From positions 124,001 to 188,000 of the forward strand of contig NZ_LAQO01000011.1 in the NCBI RefSeq assembly GCF_000971975.1: a DNA stretch of 64,000 nt. Direction: 5' to 3'. This document shows, piece after piece, positions 42,287-51,229 of the stretch; the stretch's first letter is position 1, and every line of letters begins with the position of its first letter. Below the pieces are notes generated by a model. It saw nothing but the letters and a program-made list of their open reading frames with translations, searched no databases and was not told where the DNA came from. Both the position numbers and the translations under genes were made by a program. The stretch is from Paenibacillus algorifonticola. Lineage in GTDB: Bacteria > Bacillota > Bacilli > Paenibacillales > Paenibacillaceae.

Positions 42287-43003
42287 ATGGATGCAAACTC
42301 CAAGGGGCATGTACATGCTGTATTTGAAAACATTGCTCCCAAATATGATTTAATGAATGACCTGCTAAGCTTTCGGCGTCATAAGGCGTGGCGGAAGTTC
42401 ACTATGCGCAAAATGAATGTACAGCGTGGTCAGACTGCGCTTGACTTGTGCTGTGGCACCTGCGACTGGACGATATCGCTAGCCCAGGCCAGCGAGAGCG
42501 GGGCCATTAGCGGACTTGATTTCAGCCAAAATATGCTGAATGTTGGCCAACAGAAAGTGAAGCAGCTGTCACTCGACAAGCAAATTACGCTCGTGCAGGG
42601 CAATGCGATGCAATTGCCCTATGAGGATAATTCATTTGATTATGTAACGATTGGTTTCGGCCTGCGCAACGTACCCGATTATTTGCAGGTGCTTAAGGAA
42701 ATGCGCCGTGTCGTGAAGCCAGGCGGGCAAGTCGTATGCCTGGAGCTTTCAAAGCCGGGCTGGCAGCCATTCAAGGCCTTATATTATTTATATTTTGAAC
42801 GGATTTTACCTATGATCGGCAAGCTGGTAGCCAAGCGATTCCAGGAATATAAATGGCTGCCGGATTCATTAAAGCTTTTTCCTGACCTAAAGCAGCTGTC
42901 CGCACTGTTTGAAGAAGCAGGGCTGGAGCAGGTGAAAGGCTACCCGCTGACTGGAGGCATTGCTGCGCTGCATATAGGCATAAAGGAGAAGAAGCCAACA
43001 TGA
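42287..43003 (+). CDS. menG: Demethylmenaquinone methyltransferase
   Basis: 238 residues from ATG 42287 behind AGGTGACC. Class I methyltransferase: motif I region LDLCCGTCDWT, then VTIGFGLRNVPDYLQVLKEM and KPGGQVVCLELSKP, both UbiE/MenG signatures. It performs the last methylation of menaquinone with S-adenosylmethionine. The stop overlaps the next start (ATGA), so it is translated together with the prenyltransferase gene. Confidence 0.95.
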   Translation: MDANSKGHVHAVFENIAPKYDLMNDLLSFRRHKAWRKFTMRKMNVQRGQTALDLCCGTCDWTISLAQASESGAISGLDFSQNMLNVGQQKVKQLSLDKQITLVQGNAMQLPYEDNSFDYVTIGFGLRNVPDYLQVLKEMRRVVKPGGQVVCLELSKPGWQPFKALYYLYFERILPMIGKLVAKRFQEYKWLPDSLKLFPDLKQLSALFEEAGLEQVKGYPLTGGIAALHIGIKEKKPT

Positions 43004-43875
43004 TTCGCAAAATACGCATTATTCTTGAAATGATTAAATTTGAGCATACGATATTTGCGCTTCCCTTCGCTTTTATGGGAGCGATTCTGGGCGCTGTTGT
43101 CATGGAGCAGCGTCTTCCTTCTTGGGCGGAAATCGGTTGGGTTACATTAGCGATGGTAGGCGCCCGAAGCGCAGCGATGTGCCTCAATCGCCTCATTGAT
43201 GCGGCGATTGATCTGCGCAACCCCCGCACAAGCAACCGAGCCATTCCGGCAGGCTTGCTGAAGTCAGCGGAGGTGCTTTTGTTTACGGTTGTATCCTTCG
43301 TACTGCTGTTCATTGCCGCGGCTAATCTGGCTCCGCTGGCGATGAAGCTGCTCCCGATTGCTGTCGTATTGCTGGTGCTCTACTCTTATACGAAGCGTTT
43401 CACTTGGTTGTGCCATGTTTTTCTCGGCTTGACGATCGGGTTGTCGCCGCTTGGCGGCTGGGTAGCCGTTACGGGCGGCTTTAACATGGCAGCATGGGTT
43501 TTCTATGTGACGATTGCGCTGTGGATTGCCGGTTTCGATATCGTCTATGCAACGCAGGATTATGAGTTTGACCGTAAGGAAGGTTTGAACTCCATTCCTG
43601 CTAGATTCGGCGTAGCGAAGGCGCTGTGGATTGCCCGCAGTTTCCATATGGTGACGGCGGTAGGTTTTATCACGTTATTTATTTTGACAGATTTGAGCTG
43701 GGTTTATTTGCTTGGAACGCTGCTTGCCATCGTTATGCTGTTCTATCAGCATTGGCTGGTGCGTCCAAACGATCTTTCCCGCGTTCAGCTTTCATTTTTC
43801 GGAATGAATGGCACATTAAGCGTCGTTCTGTTTTTGTTTGCGATTATTGATTTGATGGTAGTGCACAAATGGTAG
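43000..43875 (+). CDS. mqnP: UbiA-type prenyltransferase (MqnP-like)
   Basis: 291 residues and about eight membrane segments. Two Asp-rich prenyl diphosphate sites: NRLIDAAIDLRNPRT (about residues 66-80) and DIVYATQDYEFDRKEG (about 182-197). The family also holds 4-hydroxybenzoate polyprenyltransferase UbiA, but with mqnA and ubiX in the same operon it most likely attaches the heptaprenyl tail in the futalosine route to menaquinone (MqnP). Confidence 0.88.
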   Translation: MIRKIRIILEMIKFEHTIFALPFAFMGAILGAVVMEQRLPSWAEIGWVTLAMVGARSAAMCLNRLIDAAIDLRNPRTSNRAIPAGLLKSAEVLLFTVVSFVLLFIAAANLAPLAMKLLPIAVVLLVLYSYTKRFTWLCHVFLGLTIGLSPLGGWVAVTGGFNMAAWVFYVTIALWIAGFDIVYATQDYEFDRKEGLNSIPARFGVAKALWIARSFHMVTAVGFITLFILTDLSWVYLLGTLLAIVMLFYQHWLVRPNDLSRVQLSFFGMNGTLSVVLFLFAIIDLMVVHKW

Positions 43876-44504
43876 GGGGCGGATCTGCTGGCGCGGCAGG
43901 CAGATGGGTTGTCGGCATTACTGGGGCGAGCGGCTCCATCTACGGCATTCGGCTGGCAGAGGAACTGCTCAGAACGGGCTTTGACGTCCATCTCGTTGTA
44001 ACCGAGGCTGGCTGGAGAGTGCTTAAGGAAGAGCTGGGCTGGGAGACGAGCCGCAGACAAGCTGCTGTCGAGCTGCATTTTGCAGAGGCAGTGCGGGCGA
44101 AGCGGCTTGTTTTGCATCCGAATGCAGATATTGGGGCTAGCATTGCCAGCGGCTCTTTCCGTGTCCAGGGAATGGTCGTTGCGCCATGCTCCATGGGTAC
44201 GCTCGCTTCCATAGCTCACGGCATTTCCGATGATTTGTTGTCCAGGGCAGCGGACGTGATGCTTAAGGAAGGGCGCAAGCTGCTGCTGCTGCCTCGTGAG
44301 ACACCGCTGCATGCTATTCATCTGGAAAACATGCTGAAGCTTGCAAAGCTGGGTGTAACGATTGTTCCAGCTATGCCGGCCTTTTATTATAAGCCGCAAT
44401 CAATGGATGACATGATTGATTTTCTGGTTGGCAAATTATTAGACTGCATGGGAATTGAACATGCTTTGTTTACAAGATGGGGGGATGGGCCTGATGCTGA
44501 CTAA
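43869..44504 (+). CDS. ubiX: UbiX-type flavin prenyltransferase
   Basis: 211 residues from ATG 43869, overlapping the end of the previous gene. FMN-binding start VVGITGASGSIYGIRLAEEL, middle SFRVQGMVVAPCSMGTLASI and LLLLPRETPLHAIHLENML are clear UbiX signatures. It makes prenylated FMN, the cofactor for a UbiD-type decarboxylase; in the futalosine route this pair is called MqnM and MqnL. No UbiD gene is in the window. Confidence 0.94.
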   Translation: MVGGGSAGAAGRWVVGITGASGSIYGIRLAEELLRTGFDVHLVVTEAGWRVLKEELGWETSRRQAAVELHFAEAVRAKRLVLHPNADIGASIASGSFRVQGMVVAPCSMGTLASIAHGISDDLLSRAADVMLKEGRKLLLLPRETPLHAIHLENMLKLAKLGVTIVPAMPAFYYKPQSMDDMIDFLVGKLLDCMGIEHALFTRWGDGPDAD

Positions 44505-45348
44505 AGACAGCTTGCCCCTGATGATCGGAGAAATTGATTATGCCAATGCATGGCCGCTATTTGTAGGTCTTGATCAGCGTCTTGACGCTTCTGAACTAGG
44601 GCTGTGCTCCCGCATTCCAGCGGAGCTGAACCGCAAGCTGCGCGAAGGCGAGCTTCAGGCTTCGGCCGTCTCGTCTTTCGCTTACGGCTTAAACAGCAAG
44701 GAATATTTGCTGCTGCCGGAGCTATGCGTAGGATCGGAGGGCCGGGTTAATTCGGTTATGCTGTTCCTTAAGCAGCCGATTGAGCGAGTGCGTCCACAGC
44801 GAATTGCGGTAACAACCGCTTCAGCAACTTCCGTCAATTTGCTCAAAATCCTTATGAAGCTTTATTACGATCTTGACGCGGAATATATTCCTGCTGAGCC
44901 GGTGCTTGACCAGATGCTAGAGGATGCGGATGGGGCGCTCATCATTGGCGATCCGGCTATTCATGCTTCGTGGAGAAGTGAAGAGCTGCACATCATCGAT
45001 CTTGGCGAGCTATGGCATCGCTGGACAGGCCTCGGCATGACCTTTGCGGTTGTGGCGGTTCATAAGGAGGCGGCAGCCGCCTTTCCTCGAGAAATTCATG
45101 ATCTGCATCAGGCGATGCTTGCGACTAAGCGCCACAATCTTGCGGACTTGACCACACTCATGGACAAGGCTTGCGACGAGCTTGGCGGCGAACGCGCGTA
45201 TTGGCTGGACTATTTTACATGTCTGCAATATGATTTCGGACAGAAGCTGCGCGAGGGACTGGCGCTGTATTTCCGTTATGCCACACAATTAGGCCTGCTG
45301 GACCACGAGGTTCAACTGGCGTTCTACGAAGACAATTCTGCCGAATAG
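44494..45348 (+). CDS. mqnA: Menaquinone biosynthesis protein MqnA (chorismate dehydratase)
   Basis: 284 residues from ATG 44494, 9 nt after GGGGGG and overlapping ubiX by 11 nt. It begins with the MqnA pattern GEIDYANAWPLFVGL, followed by SAVSSFAYGLNSKEYLLLPE, SVMLFLKQP and ALIIGDPAI. MqnA turns chorismate into 3-enolpyruvylbenzoate, the first step of the futalosine pathway. Its presence shows this organism makes menaquinone by that pathway rather than by the classical MenFDHCEB route. Confidence 0.94.
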   Translation: MLTKDSLPLMIGEIDYANAWPLFVGLDQRLDASELGLCSRIPAELNRKLREGELQASAVSSFAYGLNSKEYLLLPELCVGSEGRVNSVMLFLKQPIERVRPQRIAVTTASATSVNLLKILMKLYYDLDAEYIPAEPVLDQMLEDADGALIIGDPAIHASWRSEELHIIDLGELWHRWTGLGMTFAVVAVHKEAAAAFPREIHDLHQAMLATKRHNLADLTTLMDKACDELGGERAYWLDYFTCLQYDFGQKLREGLALYFRYATQLGLLDHEVQLAFYEDNSAE

Positions 45349-45356
45349 GTGAAAGA

Positions 45357-46331
45357 ATGAAACTATTAGATATGTACGCAAAATTAAAAGGCGATATAAC
45401 GCAAATAGAGAAGGAGCTTGAACGCAGCGTCACTTTCGAGCATAAGCTGCTGAGCGAGGCATCCCTTCATCTGCTCAAGGCAGGCGGCAAAAGGCTGCGT
45501 CCTGTTTTTGTGCTGCTTGCCGGCAAGTTTGGGCGCTACAATCTGGAGGTCATGAAAAAAATCGCTGTGCCTCTTGAACTGATACATATGGCCTCGCTTG
45601 TCCATGACGATGTGATTGATGATGCGGCTACCAGACGCGGCCAGCCTACGGTAAAGGCCAAATGGGACAACCGGGTTGCTATGTATACCGGAGATTATAT
45701 TTTCGGAAGAGCACTTGTTATCGCCACGGAACTGGGCAACCCGCAAATTCATCAGGTGCTGTCCAAAGCGATTGTACAAATGGGCATTGGTGAAATGGAG
45801 CAAATCCGTTATTTTTTCAATACGGATCAAACCCTTCGTCATTATTTATTGCGCATTAGGCGTAAAACCGCATTGCTCATTGCAGTAAGCTGCCAGCTTG
45901 GAGCTATAGCGGCAGATGCGGACAGAGAGACGGCGAACCGGCTTTATGAATATGGCTACAATGTGGGCATGGCGTTTCAAATTCGCGATGATTTGCTTGA
46001 TTTGTTCGGAACCGAGAAACAGATTGGCAAGCCGCCAGGCTCCGACATTAGGCAGGGCAACATTACGCTGCCCGTTATTTTGGCTTTGCAGGATGAAGCA
46101 AACCGCGAGCGGCTGCTTGTAGAAATTGCCCGTATTCGCGAGCATAATGGCAATGTGGATACGCGAGAAGCGATTGAATTGATCAAAAATAGCAAAGGCA
46201 TTCATGTCGCTGAGCAGCTCGCTGCAAAGTATGTCGAGAAAGCACTCGCTGCCTTGAAGGAATTGCCGTCTCTTCCGGCGAAGAAGAACTTATCCGATAT
46301 CGCACATTTTGTCGGCAAACGCAATTATTAA
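45357..46331 (+). CDS. hepT: Heptaprenyl diphosphate synthase component 2
   Basis: 324 residues. Trans-isoprenyl diphosphate synthase with first Asp-rich motif LVHDDVIDDAATRRG (about 82-96) and second DDLLD (about 212-216), plus GGKRLRP near the start. Catalytic partner of HepS; elongates farnesyl diphosphate to C35. It closes the menaquinone cluster and precedes ndk, as in Bacillus. Confidence 0.95.
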   Translation: MKLLDMYAKLKGDITQIEKELERSVTFEHKLLSEASLHLLKAGGKRLRPVFVLLAGKFGRYNLEVMKKIAVPLELIHMASLVHDDVIDDAATRRGQPTVKAKWDNRVAMYTGDYIFGRALVIATELGNPQIHQVLSKAIVQMGIGEMEQIRYFFNTDQTLRHYLLRIRRKTALLIAVSCQLGAIAADADRETANRLYEYGYNVGMAFQIRDDLLDLFGTEKQIGKPPGSDIRQGNITLPVILALQDEANRERLLVEIARIREHNGNVDTREAIELIKNSKGIHVAEQLAAKYVEKALAALKELPSLPAKKNLSDIAHFVGKRNY

Positions 46332-46358
46332 TAAAGATGCGAAAAGGAGCTGCTACAA

Positions 46359-46802
46359 GTGGAAAGAACTTTTTTGATGATTAAGCCTGACGGTGTTCAA
46401 CGCGGCCTCATTGGAGAAATTATGTCGCGCTTTGAGCGTAAAGGGCTTCAATTGGTTGCAGCCAAGTTTATGACCGTAAGCACCGAGCTGGCGCAAAAGC
46501 ATTACGAGGAGCATGAAGGCAAGCCTTTTTATGAGCCGCTTCTAGCGTTTATTACTTCTGGCCCCGTGTTTGCGATGGTGTGGCAAGGCGATAACGTCAT
46601 TGCGCTAACCCGTGCTTTGATTGGTAAGACGAACGCAGTGGATGCGCTTCCAGGCACGATTCGCTCTGATTTTGCTGTACATACGAATTATAATTTGATT
46701 CATGGCTCCGATTCGCCCGAAAATGCCATACGGGAAATTTCCATTTTCTTCACTCCTGAACAGCTTGTGGAATACGAACAAACGATGCAGCGCTGGGTTT
46801 AG
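46359..46802 (+). CDS. ndk: Nucleoside diphosphate kinase
   Basis: 147 residues from GTG 46359 behind AAAAGGAG. Starts ERTFLMIKPDGVQRGLIGEI; the active-site histidine is in NLIHGSDSPENA near residue 115. It balances nucleoside triphosphates. Length is typical. Confidence 0.97.
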   Translation: MERTFLMIKPDGVQRGLIGEIMSRFERKGLQLVAAKFMTVSTELAQKHYEEHEGKPFYEPLLAFITSGPVFAMVWQGDNVIALTRALIGKTNAVDALPGTIRSDFAVHTNYNLIHGSDSPENAIREISIFFTPEQLVEYEQTMQRWV

Positions 46803-46835
46803 CCAGTTGCAATACAAACGGAGGCTGAAGGCATA

Positions 46836-47621
46836 ATGACGGACGATCGGGATTTTGCAACGTTTATCCAGAAGATGAGAGATAAGACCAACATTGATTT
46901 ATCGCAATACAAGGAAGCGCAAATGAAACGCAGGCTCACGACGCTGCGCATGAAGCACGGATTCCAGACATTCGATGAATACTGGAGAAAGCTGGAGAAT
47001 GACCGTACTTTGATGAATGAATTTCTCGACCGGATGACGATTAACGTCTCGGAGTTTTGGCGTAATCCGAACCGGTGGGAAGTGCTGAAAAATCAGTTTT
47101 TTCCAGAAATGCTGCAAAACAGCAGCCGCCTGAAAATTTGGAGCGCCGCGTGTTCAACGGGCGAGGAGCCTTATACGCTGGCGATGATTTTGACGGAGAT
47201 TGGTGCGATTGGCAAATCGTCGATTTTGGCGACGGATCTTGATAATATCGTGCTTCAAAAGGCGCAGGAGGGCATTTATTTAGAGCGTTCGCTTAAGGAC
47301 GTGCCGCCAGCGTTCCGTCAAAAATATTTTGCTCCAGATCATGGGGCCTTTGCTGTGTCGAACGATTTGAAAAAATCAATCCAGTTCAAGCAGCAAAATA
47401 TGCTGCATGATACGTTTGACAGCGGATTCGACCTCATTGTGTGCCGCAATGTTATGATTTATTTTACCGAGGACGCGAAGCGCATTTTGTACCATAAGTT
47501 TGCAAAAGCTTTGAAGCCGGGCGGCATTTTGTTCGTCGGCAGCACGGAGCAGATTTTTTCGCCAGCCCAGTATGGTTTTGATACGGCGGATACGTTCTTT
47601 TACAGAAAAACGAGCAATTAA
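46836..47621 (+). CDS. cheR: Chemotaxis protein methyltransferase CheR
   Basis: 261 residues from ATG 46836 behind CGGAGG. N-terminal helical CheR domain (to about 75), then the methyltransferase domain with SAACSTGEEPYTLAMIL (SAM motif I) and FDLIVCRNVMIYFT. It methylates glutamates of chemoreceptors. In B. subtilis cheR also lies between ndk and aroF. Confidence 0.95.
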   Translation: MTDDRDFATFIQKMRDKTNIDLSQYKEAQMKRRLTTLRMKHGFQTFDEYWRKLENDRTLMNEFLDRMTINVSEFWRNPNRWEVLKNQFFPEMLQNSSRLKIWSAACSTGEEPYTLAMILTEIGAIGKSSILATDLDNIVLQKAQEGIYLERSLKDVPPAFRQKYFAPDHGAFAVSNDLKKSIQFKQQNMLHDTFDSGFDLIVCRNVMIYFTEDAKRILYHKFAKALKPGGILFVGSTEQIFSPAQYGFDTADTFFYRKTSN

Positions 47622-47687
47622 TGTATATCGTCATCCTGGTTCTCCTATACTAGTGGTAGTCAACACCATTTGGAGGCGGAACGAAAG

Positions 47688-47855
47688 ATGGATAAACGCA
47701 AAGTGATTCAAGCCTATAAGCTTGGCATTATATCGATTCAGGAGTGCGCGCAGATTTTGGGGCTGGACAGCAGCCAATTGTCTGGATTATTGAAAGCCCA
47801 GCAGCTCGCTTCCGACTATGCGGATTCGCAGAGCAAGCGTACGGTAAATAGCTAA
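47688..47855 (+). CDS. 55-residue helical protein, possible DNA-binding
   Basis: ATG 47688 behind GGAGGCGGAACG; stop TAA 47853-47855. It reads MDKRKVIQAYKLGIISIQEC and AQILGLDSSQLSGLLK, a pattern that looks like a helix-turn-helix (helix, short turn, GLDSSQLSGLL as recognition helix). The tail is polar. It has its own terminator. No named family recognised. Confidence 0.65.
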   Translation: MDKRKVIQAYKLGIISIQECAQILGLDSSQLSGLLKAQQLASDYADSQSKRTVNS

Positions 47856-47889
47856 GGGAAGGCCCATAGAGGGTCGTCGTTTGAAAAAG

Positions 47890-47933
47890 AGCAGGATCAG
47901 GTGCCATATCAGGCTTCTGATCCTGCTTTTTTT
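47890..47933 (+). terminator. Terminator after the 55-residue gene
   Basis: AGCAGGATCAG (47890-47900) and CTGATCCTGCT (47917-47927), then TTTTTT. Confidence 0.9.
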
Positions 47934-47937
47934 GGAC

Positions 47938-48028
47938 ATATAGGAAAGGATATGATTTTTCCTTCCTTTCTCTATATGTCTCGGACTGAAACGCGCCGCG
48001 CCGCCAAAGGACGGCGGCAGCCGTTTCA
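47938..48028 (+). other. Two consecutive inverted repeats between cheR and aroC
   Basis: The first has arms CATATAG..GAAAGGA and TCCTTTC..CTATATG (about 47937-47980). The second has arms TGAAACG and CGTTTCA around an inner CCGCC/GGCGG helix (about 47988-48029). Neither is followed by a T run. They lie upstream of the aroC promoter. Function unknown. Confidence 0.45.
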
Positions 48029-48076
48029 CCTTGAGATAAAAATGGCGATTGGACGCGGATTGGCGGTGCGCATTTC

Positions 48077-48105
48077 TTGTCAAACCCGCAAGGCTGTACT
48101 ATAAT
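48077..48105 (+). promoter_or_regulatory. Sigma-A promoter for aroC
   Basis: TTGTCA (48077-48082), 17-nt spacer, TATAAT (48100-48105). The leader of about 108 nt holds no recognised riboswitch. Confidence 0.72.
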
Positions 48106-48220
48106 GAGCAAAGATGTTTAGGGTAGCTGATGATAGCATGCGCCTAATAATCGGCTGAATGCGCACGCTTGCAGCGCTCAAGCCATGTTAGGTTGTTTGC
48201 GTTGAAGGAGGAGCTTTAGG

Positions 48221-49390
48221 TTGAGTTTACGTTATTTGACAGCGGGGGAAACACATGGTCCCCAATTGACCGCCATTATTGAGGGTCTTCCTAGCAATTT
48301 AACCATTGATTTTGAGGAAATTAATTTTCAGCTTCACCGTCGCCAGAAAGGTCATGGCCGCGGTCGTCGCATGCAAATTGAGAAGGATACGGCGAATATT
48401 GTCGGTGGCGTTCGTCATGGGCGAACAACTGGCGCTCCAGTAGCGCTAATTGTTGAGAACAATGACTGGAAGCACTGGACAAGCGTTATGAATATCGCTC
48501 CGATTGAAGGCGGAGATGAAGAGAAGCGCCGGGTACACCGTCCGCGTCCTGGACATGCGGATTTGAACGGCGGCTTGAAATATAATTTGAAGGATCTTCG
48601 CAACGTACTGGAGCGCTCCAGTGCCCGTGAGACAGCAGCACGTGTAGCGGTAGGCGCGGTAGCACGCCAGCTGCTTGCTGAATTCGGCATTAAAGTGGGC
48701 GGACAGGTTATCCGAATTGGCGAAATTGAAGCGCCGGCGAACCAATTGCCACTGGATGAGCTCATTCGTATTACGGAAGAATCGCCTGTACGCGTTGTTG
48801 ATAAAGAGACGGAAGAAAAAATGACCGCTTACATCGACCAAATCAAAGCCGAAGGAGATTCCATCGGCGGCGTGGTTGAGTGCATTATTGAAGGCGTGCC
48901 AATCGGGCTTGGAAGCCATGTTCAATGGGATCGCAAGCTGGATGCGCGCATCGCTGGCGCCGTTGTATCGATTAACGCCTTCAAGGGCTGTGAAATTGGT
49001 ATCGGCTTTGAAGCAGCGAAGCTTCGCGGCTCGCAGGTGCATGATGAGATTTTGTACACAGCAGAGGAAGGTTATACACGTGCAACGAACCGTCTAGGCG
49101 GATTCGAGGGCGGTATGACCAATGGCGAGCAAATTGTCGTCCGCGGCGTTATGAAGCCGATTCCAACGCTTTACAAGCCGCTTCGCAGCGTGGATATTGA
49201 CACGAAAGAGCCGTTCACAGCGCAAGTAGAACGTTCCGACAGCTGTGCAGTTCCGGCTGCGAGCGTTGTTATGGAGCATGTTGTTGCTTTTGAAGTAGCG
49301 AAAGCATTTCTTGAGAAGTTCGGCGGCGATTCCATTGAGGAAATCCGCTCGAACCTGAATCAATACCTTGAGCAAATAGGCAGGTACTAA
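48221..49390 (+). CDS. aroC: Chorismate synthase
   Basis: 389 residues from TTG 48221 behind GAAGGAGGAGC. Begins SLRYLTAGETHGPQLTAIIE and contains RRQKGHGRGRRM and the Arg-rich GHADLNGGLKYN block, all typical. It makes chorismate from 5-enolpyruvylshikimate-3-phosphate and needs reduced FMN. First gene of an aroC-aroB-aroH group that supplies chorismate to the trp genes and, through mqnA, to menaquinone. Called aroF in B. subtilis. Confidence 0.96.
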   Translation: MSLRYLTAGETHGPQLTAIIEGLPSNLTIDFEEINFQLHRRQKGHGRGRRMQIEKDTANIVGGVRHGRTTGAPVALIVENNDWKHWTSVMNIAPIEGGDEEKRRVHRPRPGHADLNGGLKYNLKDLRNVLERSSARETAARVAVGAVARQLLAEFGIKVGGQVIRIGEIEAPANQLPLDELIRITEESPVRVVDKETEEKMTAYIDQIKAEGDSIGGVVECIIEGVPIGLGSHVQWDRKLDARIAGAVVSINAFKGCEIGIGFEAAKLRGSQVHDEILYTAEEGYTRATNRLGGFEGGMTNGEQIVVRGVMKPIPTLYKPLRSVDIDTKEPFTAQVERSDSCAVPAASVVMEHVVAFEVAKAFLEKFGGDSIEEIRSNLNQYLEQIGRY

Positions 49391-49393
49391 AGG

Positions 49394-50491
49394 ATGAGAG
49401 AGCTGACGGTTGATTTAGGCGAGCGCTCTTATCCGATCTATATTGGGGAGGGTCTCCTGCAGGAGGCTCCCTCTTTTTTCGAAAAGCATGGCATTAGCAA
49501 AAAATCGCCGCTTCTAATCATCTCCGATGACAAAGTGGCACCTCATTATTTGGAGCCGCTTGCAAACGCGCTCAGCGCAGCAGGCTTCCAGCCGTCGACG
49601 GCAATCGTATCCTCAGGAGAAAGCTCGAAGTCTTTGGCGGTGCTGGAGGATTTGGTCACTCATGCGCTTAAAGCGGGGCTTGACCGCAAGTCGGCGATCG
49701 TTGCCCTTGGTGGCGGCGTAGTTGGCGATTTGGCCGGTTTTGTAGCGGCGTCTTATATGCGCGGTGTGAAATTCATTCAAATTCCGACGACGATTTTGGC
49801 GCATGACAGCAGCGTTGGCGGCAAAGTGGCAGTCAACCACCCGCTGGCGAAAAATATTATCGGCGCTTTCCATCAACCGGAAATGGTGCTGTATGATCTT
49901 AACACGCTTCAGACGCTGCCGCCGCGCGATGTTCGTGCAGGGTTGTCAGAAGTGGTCAAACACGGCTTCATCTGGGACGACGCTTTCGTGCAGTGGTGCG
50001 ATGAAAACTCCGAGCGTCTGCTGGCGCTTGATCCAGAAGCACTCGGCTATGCCTTGTATAAGGGATGCAGTGTAAAAGCGGCTGTCGTGTCCAAGGATGA
50101 GCGTGAGAATGACCTGCGTGCGATTCTGAATTTGGGCCATACGATTGGACATGCGCTAGAGGCTGTAGCCGGCTATGGCGAGCTGCTTCATGGCGAGGCG
50201 ATTTCGATAGGCATGATTGGCTCGGCCAAGCTTGGCCTGCGTTATGGAGCGCCTGAGGACGTCTATACAACAACGAAGCGAGTGCTTGCAAAATGCGGGC
50301 TTCCGGTGAAGCTGCCTGAGCACTTCGACGTGGACGCGATTATGGAAGCGATGATGCATGACAAAAAGTTCAGCGAAAGCACGATGATTTTCGTGGTGCC
50401 GACGGCGATCGGCGAAGTGGAAATCAAGAAGGATGTACCGGCGTCATGGGTTCGGGAAATCGTGGAGGAATTGAAACAGGAGGCCGGGTAA
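49394..50491 (+). CDS. aroB: 3-dehydroquinate synthase
   Basis: 365 residues, 3 nt after aroC. NAD-binding GGGVVGDLAGFVAASYMRG and the metal-binding stretch NLGHTIGHALEA are present. It is the second enzyme of the shikimate pathway. Length and motifs are typical. Confidence 0.96.
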   Translation: MRELTVDLGERSYPIYIGEGLLQEAPSFFEKHGISKKSPLLIISDDKVAPHYLEPLANALSAAGFQPSTAIVSSGESSKSLAVLEDLVTHALKAGLDRKSAIVALGGGVVGDLAGFVAASYMRGVKFIQIPTTILAHDSSVGGKVAVNHPLAKNIIGAFHQPEMVLYDLNTLQTLPPRDVRAGLSEVVKHGFIWDDAFVQWCDENSERLLALDPEALGYALYKGCSVKAAVVSKDERENDLRAILNLGHTIGHALEAVAGYGELLHGEAISIGMIGSAKLGLRYGAPEDVYTTTKRVLAKCGLPVKLPEHFDVDAIMEAMMHDKKFSESTMIFVVPTAIGEVEIKKDVPASWVREIVEELKQEAG

Positions 50492-50492
50492 A

Positions 50493-50861
50493 ATGAGCGT
50501 AAGGGGAATTCGCGGGGCAATTACCGTCGATACAAACGAGAAAGAGCCTATTTTAAAAGCAACACTTGAAATGCTGCATGCGATTGTTGCAGACAATAAC
50601 ATTCAGCCTGACGATATTTGCAGCGTATTTATTACGGTGACGAATGATTTGGATGATACTTTTCCTGCTGTGGCCATTCGCCAAATGAGCGGCTGGGAGC
50701 TTGTTCCACTCATGTGCGCGCTGGAAGTGCCAGTCAAGGGAAGCCTTGCGCGCTGCATAAGGCTAATGGTTACCGTAAATACGGATAAAACGCAAGCCGA
50801 GATTAAACATGTGTACTTGGGAGGAGCCCAGGTGCTTCGTCCAGATTTAACGCAATCCTAA
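50493..50861 (+). CDS. aroH: Chorismate mutase (AroH class)
   Basis: 122 residues; ATG 50493 lies just after the aroB stop with GGAGG upstream. VRGIRGAITVDTNE at the start and the active-site Arg/Cys segments (PLMCALEVPVKGSLARCIRL) identify the trimeric B. subtilis-type enzyme. It converts chorismate to prephenate for tyrosine and phenylalanine. The trp promoter begins 6 nt after its stop. Confidence 0.95.
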   Translation: MSVRGIRGAITVDTNEKEPILKATLEMLHAIVADNNIQPDDICSVFITVTNDLDDTFPAVAIRQMSGWELVPLMCALEVPVKGSLARCIRLMVTVNTDKTQAEIKHVYLGGAQVLRPDLTQS

Positions 50862-50866
50862 TCTAA

Positions 50867-50896
50867 TTGACGATCAGGCACAAGATGTTGTATATT
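50867..50896 (+). promoter_or_regulatory. trp operon promoter
   Basis: TTGACG (50867-50872), 18-nt spacer, TATATT (50891-50896). Transcription should begin near 50903, a few bases before the first TRAP triplet. Confidence 0.65.
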
Positions 50897-50909
50897 GGAT
50901 GAAGTAAAT

Positions 50910-50978
50910 GAGACTAGTTGAGTTGCAAGTGAGCAGGTTTTAGTTGAAATTAGATGAGCAGAGCAGAGACGAGCATAG
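50910..50978 (+). promoter_or_regulatory. TRAP binding site in the trpE leader (11 triplets)
   Basis: Eleven GAG or TAG triplets start at 50910, 50915, 50920, 50931, 50941, 50951, 50956, 50961, 50966, 50971 and 50976. Eight of the ten gaps are either 2 nt (seven gaps) or 7-8 nt (three gaps); the last six triplets are strictly 2 nt apart, the ideal spacing for TRAP. Eleven equals the number of TRAP subunits, and mtrB is present at 40.1 kb. Confidence 0.9.
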
Positions 50979-51020
50979 CCAAGTTGCAAATATAAAGACT
51001 ATAGAGCAGAGTACGTTATT

Positions 51021-51072
51021 ATGAAATGGATGATGTATAAGTTTAGCGCTTATAATCGCATTCTATTTCATC
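51021..51072 (+). other. Large stem-loop in the trpE leader
   Basis: ATGAAATGGATG..GTATAAG pairs imperfectly with CTTATA..CGCATTCTATTTCAT, a stem of about 20 pairs with bulges. It lies between the TRAP site and the terminator. Confidence 0.55.
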
Positions 51073-51200
51073 GTGAGAAGAGCCTATCCATCTTATCAGA
51101 TGGCGACAGCTGTTTACGTTTACGTACGTTTGTGCAAGATGCTGCTATAGGTTTATTTTCTGGCTGGCCTTTACTTTTTTGTCCTCATCTTAAATCAACG

Positions 51201-51229
51201 CCCCTGCCTTGGCAGGGGCTTTTTATTTT
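51201..51229 (+). terminator. trp attenuator terminator
   Basis: GCCCCTGCC (51201-51209) and GGCAGGGGC (51212-51220), then TTTTTATTTT. It lies 38 nt before the trpE start and is the expected stop point when TRAP is bound. Confidence 0.88.
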
